A DNA stretch of 32,414 nucleotides, from NCBI GenBank assembly GCA_021161825.1, contig JAGGZW010000003.1:1-32414 (forward strand), read 5' to 3'. The DNA is from Thermoproteales archaeon. Its GTDB lineage: Archaea > Thermoproteota > Thermoprotei > Thermofilales > B69-G16. The notes beneath the pieces were generated by a model. It had not been told where the DNA came from. It searched no databases and worked only from the letters and a program-made list of their open reading frames with translations. Below, one piece after another: positions 16,293 to 24,676 of this stretch (positions are counted from its first letter, which is position 1; the number at the start of each line of letters is the position of its first letter). The position numbers were made by a program, and so were the translations under genes.

Positions 16293-17515
16293 TTAACTAC
16301 TATATCGCTTACTATCTTTCTAAGCTCAACAGCTACTTTTTCAGGTGCTACTCTCGCAACTCTACACGAGTCCAGCATTTCTATACCGCCTATACGCTCG
16401 AACGGTATGATATCTATGAAAAGGTGAAATAGTGAGTTGTAGCCTATAGGGTTAGAGTACACCAGTAAATTTCTGTGAGAACTAACTCCTAATGCGTCTA
16501 ACCCTTTCGATATTCTTATTAAAATTTCAGCTAAACCTTCTAGTTCTATCTCGTCTAGGTCTGTAAATCTTTCAACGTGTCTTTTCGGCGTTACTCTCAA
16601 ATGATAATTTCTGCGTGGTGAAAGCGATGTCCATGCCAGCCAAGTGCTATTTTCGTATACTATTCTACCATCATGTTTACTAGTGCATAGATAGCATATC
16701 CCTCTTCTCTTCATTTCATCAAATGCTTGCAAAATCTGCTCCATGAAAGCTCCATGACCGTCAAGGTTAAGATCGATGTATATTTGCGAGTGTAGTCTTG
16801 GCTGGCTGCCTCCAGCCATAACACCTATGTTGAAAAACGGATATACCGGAACTAACGTGAAACCTTTTTTCTTGGCAGCATCAGCCACGCTAAGTATGGA
16901 GTTCTTCATAGATTTTAGGATCGCAAGTAAGTCTTTAAGTCTAACATCGCTAAGCGTTTCGCTATAGTTAACAGGGAACGTGACTAAGTTTATTCCATAA
17001 GCTATTCGCGTGAACTCGTCTTCAATCGCTGATTTCACCTCGTCTAGTATCTCCCTGTCTATATACCTTACTGTCGCAGGATAGCGGTTTATTATAGTTG
17101 CAACTCTACTATCTTCTATGTTTAAACATTCTGGAGTCAGAGAGAAAGGATCGCTTCTCCGCACACAGTCAATGTCAACAAATATAGCGTAGTCGTTGCC
17201 CTCTATTATAGGTTTGAAAACATCTTTAGCCCTTTTTTGATTTTTCATTTTCTCTTCGCTTATAGGTCTGGCCCCCCTTATCGGGCTTATATACGAAAAA
17301 TGCCCTTTACGCTTGCCAATGCCTACGAGTTTCCTGCTAATCTCATCGTATAATTTAATTTCAACCGAGGTTAGAGGATCCCATCTCTTGCGTGGAATAT
17401 ACCTTACGTATTCTGGTGAAAAGTTATACTTTGTTATTATACCCCAGTGCATAAAAGGTATTTTTTCGAGTTTCATGACAGAATAAGGCCTCTTTTCTGT
17501 CGATAGGTTCGTCAT
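16289..17515 (-). CDS. GalT-like nucleotidyltransferase (HIT superfamily)
   Basis: A 408-residue protein resembling galactose-1-phosphate uridylyltransferase and related HIT enzymes. In the first half, N-ATVRYI and a region resembling the nucleotide-binding strand lead to PRLHSQIYIDL, where the nucleophile motif HPHGQ would lie; one His and the Gln are kept. The second half has a CYLC pair, a short YHLRVTPKRHVERF strand typical of GalT (resembling the I-P-x-x-H region) and NSLFHLFIDIIP, equivalent to the second HIT repeat. It is about 60 residues longer than E. coli GalT. Substrate uncertain; it may be a phosphorylase or nucleotidyltransferase other than GalT. It lies 59 bases after the membrane AAA+ gene on the same strand. 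No clear ribosome site precedes the ATG at 17515; an ATG at 17476 is an alternative. Confidence 0.7.
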   Translation of the reverse strand: MTNLSTEKRPYSVMKLEKIPFMHWGIITKYNFSPEYVRYIPRKRWDPLTSVEIKLYDEISRKLVGIGKRKGHFSYISPIRGARPISEEKMKNQKRAKDVFKPIIEGNDYAIFVDIDCVRRSDPFSLTPECLNIEDSRVATIINRYPATVRYIDREILDEVKSAIEDEFTRIAYGINLVTFPVNYSETLSDVRLKDLLAILKSMKNSILSVADAAKKKGFTLVPVYPFFNIGVMAGGSQPRLHSQIYIDLNLDGHGAFMEQILQAFDEMKRRGICYLCTSKHDGRIVYENSTWLAWTSLSPRRNYHLRVTPKRHVERFTDLDEIELEGLAEILIRISKGLDALGVSSHRNLLVYSNPIGYNSLFHLFIDIIPFERIGGIEMLDSCRVARVAPEKVAVELRKIVSDIVVN

Positions 17516-17574
17516 GAGTATTCAAGTTATCCCTTTAGCTAACATCGATATATAAGGATTTAGTAAAGAAAACG

Positions 17575-20217
17575 TCAGCTATCGTTATCTCCTTTTTCTA
17601 TTTTATAAGGAATAGAAAGCTGAATTGATCTTCTATGTTTTAGATAAAACTCGTAACATTCAGCCATCATATCATCGGTGATACTTGGACTGGTCGACTC
17701 GATAATCGTGACTAAATCAGCATAAGTTACCTCTGGATCACCGCCTTGTAATGATCGCTTAGCAGCTCTCATTTTTGCCTCGTTGCAAATATAAACTATG
17801 TCGGCAGCTGAAAAACCTTGAGTTAGTTCAGCTAGCCTTTCGTAATCTAGGTTTTTAATAGCTACATTTTCTAGTTCTTTTTTGAACAACTCCATTCTTG
17901 CAGCCTTGGTGGGTGGGGGTATGTAAAGTATTTTATCAAATCGGCCAGGTCTAAGTAGCGCCGGATCCATACTTGAAGGTTTATTTGTTGCAGCAAGTAT
18001 CACGACGTTTTTTAAATTTCTGATACCATCCATCTCGACTAAGAATTGTGCTAGAAGCCTACGGGTTTTCTCGGAAGACTCTGAACGAGAAGGAACTAAA
18101 GCATCTATTTCGTCTAGGAAGATTATAGCTGGCGCGTTTTCTCTAGCTCTGGCAAAGATCTTTTTAACATTTTGCTCGGGGTTATCACCTACTGTTATCT
18201 CGCTGCACTGTACTTCGATGAACTGCACTTGAAGCTCGTTAGCTACAGCTCTAGCTAACATTGTTTTTCCGCATCCTGGAGGGCCAAAAAGTAGTATACC
18301 CCTGGGCTGCCGTATGTTATATTTCTCTAGAAGTTCTGGATGCTTTAAAGGTATTATGATGCTGTCCAATATTTCCGATTTAGCATATTCGAGATCAACT
18401 ATATCATCCAGCCTTACGGGAGAGATAAGAGATTCTCTATGGGCGGTAGTTTTAACTCTCTCATAATCCATTCTAAACTTCTCGTATTTCTCTAACATTT
18501 CGTAGGTTATGCTGGGCTTAAATCTTCTGATTACAGCTATAAAATCTCCAAGCCCAATTAGTCTTTTCCTACCTTTTATAGAATCTCTTGCAGCTCTTCT
18601 AGCAGCTTCCCTAACAACAGCGGCGATATCAGCTCCGCTGAAGCGCTCAGTCATTTCAGCCAATATAGCGAAATCGACGTCTTTAGCTAATGGTAAACCT
18701 CTGCAATGTATTCTGAAAATTTCCTCCCTGGCTTTCTTATCGGGGGGAGGCACGTACAAAACCTTATCAAATCTTCCCGGTCTTAGCAATGCATCATCTA
18801 AAACATCGGGCATGTTCGTAGCACCTACTACAAGCACATTTTCTGAAGACTCCAATCCGTCCATTTCGCTCAATATAATGCTGAGAAGCCTAGGGGCAAC
18901 ATCGTCTGTTGAATATGAATCTCTCTTTCTAGCGATAGCATCGATTTCATCGAAGAATAAAATGCATGGAGCCTCTCTTCTGGCAAGAGCAAATATCTTT
19001 GCAAGTTTTTGCTCGCTTTCTCCATACCACTTGCTCATTATATCGCTGCACTTTACGTGTATAAACTTCATTTTTAAACGAGAAGCTAGTGCCTTCATTA
19101 GAAGCGTTTTTCCACAACCTGGAGGCCCGAAGAGCAATATGCCCTTTGGAATAGATAAATTAAACTCTTTTGCTAGCTTAGCCTTTTCCAGAGGCAATAA
19201 TATAGATTCTTGAAGCTCAAACTTTATATTATCTAATCCTCCTATATCTTCAAACCTGACCTTTTGCCTTTTTGACGGCGTAAACAATCCTATTTCGCTT
19301 AATGTTGTGCTGAACTTTTCTTCTTCTCTAAATCTGTTTACGATTCCGGCAATACTACCAAATACTATAGAAAATGATGTCGTCATAAGAATAAAGGGTA
19401 GATAGAAATCGAAGTCTATTGGTTGCGCGAACATAACGTTAATCGTGCTCGAGAAAATCAACGCGATAATGCTTGAAACAAGCAGTGAAGTAAGAATTAT
19501 TCTTATTCTAGAATAATTCTTACCAGCAAGAGATGCTAAACCATACGGAGCTACAGTATAAGCTATTAAGAGACTCAATGGCATCATACCATAAGATAAG
19601 AGGTTAAAATACAAACATTGAAGCATCGAAGAAGCTTCTTTAACGGCTTGAGACGAAAAAACAGGCGTTAGGTATTGAGCTATATCGAAATTCTCTGGTA
19701 TAGGCCTGGGATATGTTACAAGACCATATGCTTGAGACAGTATAAATCCTCTATTGATTATCCCCGCTGGAAAAATCCATGTTAAGAGAGAAAACACTGT
19801 CAGAGAATACATAAGCCCCAGCATAGAAGCTGTTACGGGATCGAAGAAAATGGCGGAAGCGATCAAAGCCGACGCAACGAATTGTCCCATAAACTGCTCG
19901 GTAATGCCTATTCCAACCGATATTAAGTAAATAGCCCCAGCAAGCCAATGTCTTCTAGTTAATGAGAAAAACGGTATTGTCAGAATAAGATGTAGCAACC
20001 CTAGTCCTGGACTGTAATATGCCATTGCTGGAACAGCAATCAACCATATTAGAATTAGAGCCAGCTTTGGATGTCTTAATGACACCAGAAGAACCGCAGA
20101 GAAAAGAGCTACTTGGACGTAACCAGAATAAAATGGTAGAAGCTTCATGACAGAATAAAACGCGAAAGAGATAATGATGGATTGCACTAAGCTTTTCACG
20201 ATGTCCCTACTTATCAT
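17575..20217 (-). CDS. membrane-anchored double AAA+ ATPase (Cdc48/VAT-like)
   Basis: An 880-residue protein. Residues 1-300 hold about seven or eight hydrophobic segments. Residues 318-590 are the first AAA+ domain: Walker A GPPGCGKT at 364-371, Walker B FFDEID at 421-426, GATN sensor and LLRPGRFD arginine-finger motif. Residues 600-850 are the second: Walker A 645-652, Walker B FLDEID at 700-705, and the same finger motif. The first pore loop has KWYGESE; the equivalent position in the second reads TVGDNPEQN and lacks the aromatic residue. No HExxH protease motif and no Cdc48 N-domain are present, so it is neither FtsH nor classical Cdc48. Likely a membrane-bound unfoldase or remodeller, perhaps feeding the proteasome (inference). 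GGGGAT precedes the ATG closely. Confidence 0.88.
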   Translation of the reverse strand: MISRDIVKSLVQSIIISFAFYSVMKLLPFYSGYVQVALFSAVLLVSLRHPKLALILIWLIAVPAMAYYSPGLGLLHLILTIPFFSLTRRHWLAGAIYLISVGIGITEQFMGQFVASALIASAIFFDPVTASMLGLMYSLTVFSLLTWIFPAGIINRGFILSQAYGLVTYPRPIPENFDIAQYLTPVFSSQAVKEASSMLQCLYFNLLSYGMMPLSLLIAYTVAPYGLASLAGKNYSRIRIILTSLLVSSIIALIFSSTINVMFAQPIDFDFYLPFILMTTSFSIVFGSIAGIVNRFREEEKFSTTLSEIGLFTPSKRQKVRFEDIGGLDNIKFELQESILLPLEKAKLAKEFNLSIPKGILLFGPPGCGKTLLMKALASRLKMKFIHVKCSDIMSKWYGESEQKLAKIFALARREAPCILFFDEIDAIARKRDSYSTDDVAPRLLSIILSEMDGLESSENVLVVGATNMPDVLDDALLRPGRFDKVLYVPPPDKKAREEIFRIHCRGLPLAKDVDFAILAEMTERFSGADIAAVVREAARRAARDSIKGRKRLIGLGDFIAVIRRFKPSITYEMLEKYEKFRMDYERVKTTAHRESLISPVRLDDIVDLEYAKSEILDSIIIPLKHPELLEKYNIRQPRGILLFGPPGCGKTMLARAVANELQVQFIEVQCSEITVGDNPEQNVKKIFARARENAPAIIFLDEIDALVPSRSESSEKTRRLLAQFLVEMDGIRNLKNVVILAATNKPSSMDPALLRPGRFDKILYIPPPTKAARMELFKKELENVAIKNLDYERLAELTQGFSAADIVYICNEAKMRAAKRSLQGGDPEVTYADLVTIIESTSPSITDDMMAECYEFYLKHRRSIQLSIPYKIEKGDNDS
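19490..19523. repeat. perfect 14-bp inverted repeat inside the AAA+ gene
   Basis: Arms at 19490-19503 (GTAAGAATTATTCT) and 19510-19523 are exact reverse complements with a six-base loop. The repeat lies in the part of the AAA+ gene encoding the loop before a membrane segment (around GKNYSRIRIILTS). In mRNA it would form a stable AT-rich hairpin. It does not interrupt the frame and there is no flanking transposon sequence. Confidence 0.75.
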
Positions 20218-20339
20218 TTAATCCCCTGATTGATTTAATATTATTTCATAAAAATGAACATCGGTATTCTATAGAAAACGCAATACGCTTAAAATACTAG
20301 GATACTAATTACAGTAAAACACTATATCAGGGATAGATT

Positions 20340-20618
20340 ATGAAAGTATCAGTTAAACTTGTGGAAGGACTAACTTTTCTAGCGGAAACCGAGTCGGGAC
20401 ATGGTATCGTGATAGATGTAGAGCCGGAGTACGGTGGAAGCAATTTAGGAGCATCTCCTATGGAAGTCGTGCTGGCTGGAATAGCAGCGTGTACAGCATT
20501 CGATATAGCCGTCATACTTCGTAAAATGAAACAAGATTTTCACAGGATAAATACCGCTCTGCAAGTAACATGGTTAAAAATGGTGGATTGGAAATATCTA
20601 CAAGCTATAAAATTATAA
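20340..20618 (+). CDS. OsmC-family protein, C-terminally truncated
   Basis: Only 92 residues against roughly 135-140 for OsmC/Ohr-family proteins, which reduce organic peroxides with two cysteines. Residues 1-70 are clearly OsmC: FLAETESGHGIVIDVEPEYGG, ASPMEVVLAGIAACTAFDIAVILRKMKQ, with the first redox Cys in AACTAFD. After about residue 72 the similarity stops and the second-cysteine half is missing. I checked the other forward frames downstream for the missing half and did not find it, so this looks like a 3' deletion rather than a simple slip. It may be a decaying gene or a minimal domain. It precedes an unknown 143-residue gene by nine bases, and its promoter faces that of the AAA+ gene. 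Confidence 0.65.
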   Translation: MKVSVKLVEGLTFLAETESGHGIVIDVEPEYGGSNLGASPMEVVLAGIAACTAFDIAVILRKMKQDFHRINTALQVTWLKMVDWKYLQAIKL

Positions 20619-20627
20619 AGTGAGAAT

Positions 20628-21059
20628 ATGAACGAACTTGGAGTATATCGCGAATTTATGACAGTAAACGTGTGTTCAAAGTATATCAAAAAATTTAACA
20701 AGTTACTGATTTATGGGACATGTGTCCGTGACGAATATCCACGCATTTTCCAAGATTTTTCTAAAGGGAGAGCGCCATTGGCTGTTTGCCTGGAGAAAGA
20801 ACATATAAACATGGTTGGTTTTAAACTTGCTGGATTACTTGCTAGACTTGACGTAGAGGAAGTAGTTATATTGACAGTTGACGGTTCGCCTCATTGCGTT
20901 CAGCTTCATTTCGCAATCGAAGAAGTAGAGAAAATACTTGGTAGGCATATAAACAGAAAACATTACGTCATCGAAGACGGTAAACCAATAGAGATTTCTA
21001 AAACTTCGGTTAAAAAAGCGAGATATTTATCGTTTGTAGAAAAATGTATAAAACGCTAA
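20628..21059 (+). CDS. conserved-looking hypothetical protein with Cys residues
   Basis: A soluble, basic 143-residue protein that I cannot assign. It has five cysteines (C16, C32, C54, C90, C140) and a striking block VVILTVDGSPHCVQLHFAIEE at residues 79-99, followed by HYVIEDGKPIEIS, which looks like a conserved family core. The alternating beta strands and helices suggest a small alpha/beta domain, and the cysteines could bind a metal or Fe-S cluster. AGTGAG precedes the ATG. It sits between the truncated OsmC and the MtnA-type isomerase, all rightward, which hints at redox or sulfur metabolism but proves nothing. Confidence 0.6.
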   Translation: MNELGVYREFMTVNVCSKYIKKFNKLLIYGTCVRDEYPRIFQDFSKGRAPLAVCLEKEHINMVGFKLAGLLARLDVEEVVILTVDGSPHCVQLHFAIEEVEKILGRHINRKHYVIEDGKPIEISKTSVKKARYLSFVEKCIKR

Positions 21060-21099
21060 ACGTCAGTAATAATCTACGCTAGTACGGGAGGTAAAAATC

Positions 21100-22140
21100 T
21101 TGGAGTTAAATCTCCCAAGAACAATAGAGTGGGATGATGGAAAAGTTAGATTGATAAATCAGCTAAAATTGCCTCATAGGCTAGAATATATCGAAACTAG
21201 AAATTGGCGCAGAGTAGCCGAAGCAATTAAAGTCATGGAAATCAGGGGGGCGCCAGCTATAGGAGTGGCTGCTGCTTTTTCGCTCGCATTATTCGTTCAG
21301 GAGCTTTCCACTAGCGATGTTAGAGATGCCTTGAATAAGTTTGAAAAAGCCGCGGAATACGTCGAGAAGACCCGCCCAACAGCCGTTAACTTATTCTGGG
21401 CTGTTAAAAGGATTAAGAAAGTAGCCTACGGTGCTGAAACTATCGACGATTTAAAGCGGTTAGTCGTTGACGAAGCTTTAAGAATATGGAGGGAAGACGA
21501 GGAAACTAATAGGAAAATCGGCGAAGTTGGAGAAAAGCTGATACCAGATGGCGGAACGGTTATTACCGTTTGCAACGCTGGCTCTTTAGCAACAAGTTAT
21601 TATGGAACCGTTACCGCGCCAATATATACCTCGTATTTGAGAGGTAAAGAGGTAAGCGTTATAGCTATGGAAACTCGCCCATACTTACAAGGGGCTAGAT
21701 TAACAGCTTGGGAACTTAATAAAGTGGGTATACCTGTTAAAATAATAACGGACAATTCGATAGGAATTGTAGTTATGAAAGAAAGGGTCGACGTAGCGCT
21801 TGTAGGTGCCGACAGGATAACGAGAAAAGGCTACGTAGCGAATAAAATAGGCACCTATCCATTAGCCTTGGTTTGCCGCGAGCAGAAAGTGCCATTCTAT
21901 ACAGTAGCCCCTACTAGCACGATCGACTTATCTTTAGAGGATGGTAGTCAAATAGTCATAGAGAAAAGAGATCCTGAAGAAGTTTTGAGCATATTCGGGC
22001 GGAGAATAGCGCCTGAGGGTGTGAGCGCAATATACTATGCCTTCGACATAACCCCACCCACCTTGGTAAACGGTATTGTTACAGAGCTAGGTATAATTGG
22101 AAAGCCGTTTGAATATAACATAACCAAACTTTTGTCTTGA
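21100..22140 (+). CDS. mtnA: MtnA-type S-methyl-5-thioribose-1-phosphate isomerase (aIF2B-like family)
   Basis: Sugar-phosphate aldose-ketose isomerase of 346 residues, the size of MtnA. Hallmarks are IRGAPAIGVAAAF, TRPTAVNLFWA, VCNAGSLAT with catalytic C158, ETRPYLQGARLTAWEL, and LVGADRI with catalytic D238, then NKIGTYPLA, PTSTIDLSLEDG and RRIAPEGV. These favour methylthioribose-1-phosphate isomerase (salvage of 5'-methylthioadenosine) over ribose-1,5-bisphosphate isomerase, whose motifs (THCHS, GADSI) differ. HCNAG is the usual motif, so V157 in place of His is a small oddity. Start is TTG with a strong GGGAGGT eight bases upstream. Because form III RuBisCO lies 6 kb away, a role in pentose-phosphate supply deserves testing. 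Confidence 0.87.
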   Translation: MELNLPRTIEWDDGKVRLINQLKLPHRLEYIETRNWRRVAEAIKVMEIRGAPAIGVAAAFSLALFVQELSTSDVRDALNKFEKAAEYVEKTRPTAVNLFWAVKRIKKVAYGAETIDDLKRLVVDEALRIWREDEETNRKIGEVGEKLIPDGGTVITVCNAGSLATSYYGTVTAPIYTSYLRGKEVSVIAMETRPYLQGARLTAWELNKVGIPVKIITDNSIGIVVMKERVDVALVGADRITRKGYVANKIGTYPLALVCREQKVPFYTVAPTSTIDLSLEDGSQIVIEKRDPEEVLSIFGRRIAPEGVSAIYYAFDITPPTLVNGIVTELGIIGKPFEYNITKLLS

Positions 22141-22272
22141 CGTGGTTTTGGTAATTTATGTTTAATTCTAATCTTATAAAATCTTCATTATTTACGGCGG
22201 CTGTAGTAGGATTGGCCTTACGGCATTCCAAGCGCTTGCTTAGTATGAAAAATATTGAAAAATACTCTGAGA

Positions 22273-23061
22273 TTACTTACTGAAAAATTTTGAAAATAAA
22301 AGCGCGCCAGCTACGTTTGCGCCTCCAGTAACTATAAACATAGTCTTCAAAAGCTCTCCGACAATATTCCTATATTTGGAAAATGAGCCCGGTAAGAAAA
22401 ATCCCATAACTTCAGGGCTTATGAAAATAAGTACACCCATTATTAGCATTAAAACACCTGGTATAGCGAGAGAAGCCACAAATTCTTTACTGGGAAGCTC
22501 CCTTTTCAAGCTTGAACTTTTTACTTCATCGGGAACTAACGTGGGGAAAGCAGCTGATATAGCCCTTATAATCAAAGGAACAAACAATACGACGAAAGGT
22601 AGCATAGTGATATACCACCAAATTAGTAGTCCTAGAATAAGCCCTGGCAAGAATTTTCCGAACACGAACACGACGTAAAGCAGTGCAGTAGTGAAGTTGC
22701 CCGCTAGTAAGCTTAAATGAGTAGCTGCTATAAACCTACGCCAGCTAAACTTCTTAATAATTAAACCGTAAACGTATAAAGCTACAATATGACCGGGAAC
22801 CGCGGCTATGAGGCTGGGCAGATATATTTCAAAATGCTTTAGTGAGTCAGCGACAAAAGTGCCTATTGCTCCTCCAACTGCACCCACGAAAGGCCCGAAA
22901 ATAGTCGCGAAAACTACTGGTATTATGATAGCAGGTCTGAACTGCCCCCTCCCCCACGGGCTCGGTATGTAAGCTGTTGCGTAAGCTCCAATAGCGTATA
23001 GTGCTGCACATATAGCTATCGCGGATACTAAAACCGATTTTTTCAACATTGTACTATGCAT
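22273..23061 (-). CDS. ECF transporter S-component-like membrane protein
   Basis: A membrane protein of about 263 residues. The first 180 match the substrate-binding S component of energy-coupling factor vitamin transporters: ALYAIGAYATAYIP, then RGQFRPAIIIPVVFATIFGPFVGAVGGAIG, and about five or six membrane spans. A charged linker (VKSSSLKRELPSKEF) and about 80 more residues with two further spans follow, which ordinary S components lack. Substrate unknown. The start is set at the ATG at 23061 (23049 also possible) because a longer frame to 23151 would overlap the divergent PhoU gene; a TTTAATAA box about 27 bases upstream fits a leaderless start. No ECF ATPase or T-component gene is in the window. 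Confidence 0.7.
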   Translation of the reverse strand: MHSTMLKKSVLVSAIAICAALYAIGAYATAYIPSPWGRGQFRPAIIIPVVFATIFGPFVGAVGGAIGTFVADSLKHFEIYLPSLIAAVPGHIVALYVYGLIIKKFSWRRFIAATHLSLLAGNFTTALLYVVFVFGKFLPGLILGLLIWWYITMLPFVVLFVPLIIRAISAAFPTLVPDEVKSSSLKRELPSKEFVASLAIPGVLMLIMGVLIFISPEVMGFFLPGSFSKYRNIVGELLKTMFIVTGGANVAGALLFSKFFSK

Positions 23062-23142
23062 ACAACAATATTTTGAATATGCGTTATTAAACATAGCTTT
23101 AAAAGAATTAATTATATTAAACAAAGCTAAATTGTTAAACTT
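23062..23142. promoter_or_regulatory. divergent promoter region for S-component and PhoU genes
   Basis: An AT-rich 81-base gap. For the rightward gene, TTATATTA at 23112-23119 lies about 27 bases before the ATG at 23143, the archaeal TATA-to-leaderless-start spacing. For the leftward gene, TTTAATAA (23084-23091, reverse strand) lies about 27 bases before the ATG at 23061. Neither gene has a ribosome site. Confidence 0.6.
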
Positions 23143-24093
23143 ATGGAGCATAGAAAAATCGTAAAGATAGGTGGTTCCTACTACGTTAGCCTACCAAAAG
23201 AGTGGGTAGAGGCCCATAATCTTAGCGAATCTGCTATTGTATCGTTAAATGCTAAAAGAGGAATGCTAGAAATAGTACCTCTAAGAGGAGGAAAGGAATC
23301 CGAAATTACTACTATATTTTTAGATAATTTTGTTGTTCAAAGGCTCGTTACCGCTTATTTAGATGGCTTCGAAGTTATAGAGATTATATCAAATAAAAGC
23401 ATTAATCCTAGTATAGTAGAAGAGATAGAATCGACGTTAAAATTGCTGGTTGGAGCTGAAATAGTAGAAGAATCTCGCAATAAAATAGTGGTGCAGTGCT
23501 TTTTAAGAGAAGAATACGATATCTCGTCTCTAGTATATAGAATAGATAGAATAACGAAAACGATGTATGTTGAAGCTGTTAAAGCAGTCTCTCAAAACGA
23601 CAGAGAACTCGCAGAATCAGTAGTGTCGAGAGACGATAAGGTAGATAAGCTATTCTTTCTCATAGTCAGGCTAATTAGAAGCAAGCTAAAGAAAGCATGC
23701 TCTCCTGCAAAAGACGTGCTAAAACTACTAGACTGTAGACTAGTAATAAGAAATTTGGAAAGAATAGGCGACTATAGCGAAGAAATAGCAAAATTAGCAT
23801 TCAAGCTAGAGGATAATTATAATCCAGAATTAATCGACTTCTTCGATAAGCTTAATCAGCATGTAAATAAGATGTCGACAATACAGCATACAATAGTAAA
23901 GAGCTTCTTAGAGGAAGATATGGCGAAAGCTATCAGAGGAGAAAGACAAATAAGCAAGATATACTCCGGCTTGATCAATCTAAGAAATACTGCATTAGAT
24001 AAAAGGCTTCCACAAGTAATTCATTTAACCGTGGATAGGGTTATGAGAATTGCAGAGGAGCTTGCAGATATTGCTGGTTTAACAGCAGGTTAA
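23143..24093 (+). CDS. phoU: AbrB-PhoU fusion, phosphate-uptake regulator
   Basis: A 316-residue protein. Residues 1-45 are a SpoVT/AbrB swapped-hairpin DNA-binding domain (KIGGSYYVSLPKEWVEAHNL). The rest is a PhoU helical domain; its metal-binding signature appears near residue 205 as NLERIGDYSEEIAKLAF, with a weaker first copy around EAVKAVSQNDRELAESVVSRDDKVDKL. Archaeal AbrB-PhoU proteins are thought to regulate phosphate transport. Transcript probably leaderless. The stop overlaps the convergent DUF99 gene by four bases. No pst transporter genes are nearby. Confidence 0.85.
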   Translation: MEHRKIVKIGGSYYVSLPKEWVEAHNLSESAIVSLNAKRGMLEIVPLRGGKESEITTIFLDNFVVQRLVTAYLDGFEVIEIISNKSINPSIVEEIESTLKLLVGAEIVEESRNKIVVQCFLREEYDISSLVYRIDRITKTMYVEAVKAVSQNDRELAESVVSRDDKVDKLFFLIVRLIRSKLKKACSPAKDVLKLLDCRLVIRNLERIGDYSEEIAKLAFKLEDNYNPELIDFFDKLNQHVNKMSTIQHTIVKSFLEEDMAKAIRGERQISKIYSGLINLRNTALDKRLPQVIHLTVDRVMRIAEELADIAGLTAG

Positions 24094-24662
24094 CCATACA
24101 AGCTTTTTAATATGGCTCTAGCTATGTTATTTGCTAACTTTAAAGGTTCTGGTTGTTTTCCAGAAAAAGTAAAGTTGTTTAATATAGCTCTCGCCTCTTC
24201 TTTATTTAATCCTAAAAACCTAATATAAACAGGATATTGACCTTTGATATAAACGAGCTCTCTTTCTCCAAGGCGTCTATAGATCTGAATCCTTCTTTTA
24301 TAATCGTTCGGAAAATACTTAACTATGAATTTTTCAATGCCCTTCGATTCTTCGTAAGTGACGCAGATAAGGGGTATATTCGTCCTGTTATAAATTTCAT
24401 TTAAGTCTATAATATTAAACCAAGAAATTATACAACCGTTCAACATTATAACGCTAATATCTTTGCGATTTAACATTTCTAAAATTCTAAAAACTCCATT
24501 TGTAGCATCTAAACCTCCAACAGTTATTGTGGTTACGGCGATGCCGTCAACCAGCTTATCCCTACGCATCACGACTCCAACGAGAATCGATTTCTCTTTA
24601 TTTTTTCGAAAGCTTTCGGCAATACCAAGACATCTAATTCCCTTTTTATGGGGAGAAACCAT
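24090..24662 (-). CDS. DUF99 protein (endonuclease V-like fold)
   Basis: A 190-residue archaeal DUF99 protein; the family is structurally related to endonuclease V but its function is not established. Recognisable motifs are KGIRCLGIAESFR at the start, VGVVMRRDKLVDGIAVTTITVGGLDAT, MLNGCIISWFNIIDL and the later PLICVTYEES, with R-AR-ILKSLYG at the end. AGGTGC lies five bases before the ATG. The gene follows the M24 peptidase by 14 bases, so the two probably share a transcript. Confidence 0.85.
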   Translation of the reverse strand: MVSPHKKGIRCLGIAESFRKNKEKSILVGVVMRRDKLVDGIAVTTITVGGLDATNGVFRILEMLNRKDISVIMLNGCIISWFNIIDLNEIYNRTNIPLICVTYEESKGIEKFIVKYFPNDYKRRIQIYRRLGERELVYIKGQYPVYIRFLGLNKEEARAILNNFTFSGKQPEPLKLANNIARAILKSLYG

Positions 24663-24676
24663 TAAAGCACCTAAAG

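Noticed and set aside
18509-19213. Rightward 234-codon open frame
   Set aside because: Antisense to the first AAA+ domain, with no motif of its own.
19490-19523. Transposon end or attachment site
   Set aside because: The reading frame is intact and there is no second copy or transposase.
21100-22140. Ribose-1,5-bisphosphate isomerase of the AMP-RuBisCO pathway
   Set aside because: The nearby form III RuBisCO makes it tempting, but the motifs (VCNAGSLAT, GADRITRKGYVANKIGTY, PTSTIDLS) are those of MtnA.
23062-23151. N-terminal extension of the S-component protein
   Set aside because: It would overlap the start and promoter of the divergent PhoU gene, and the extra residues lack family character.
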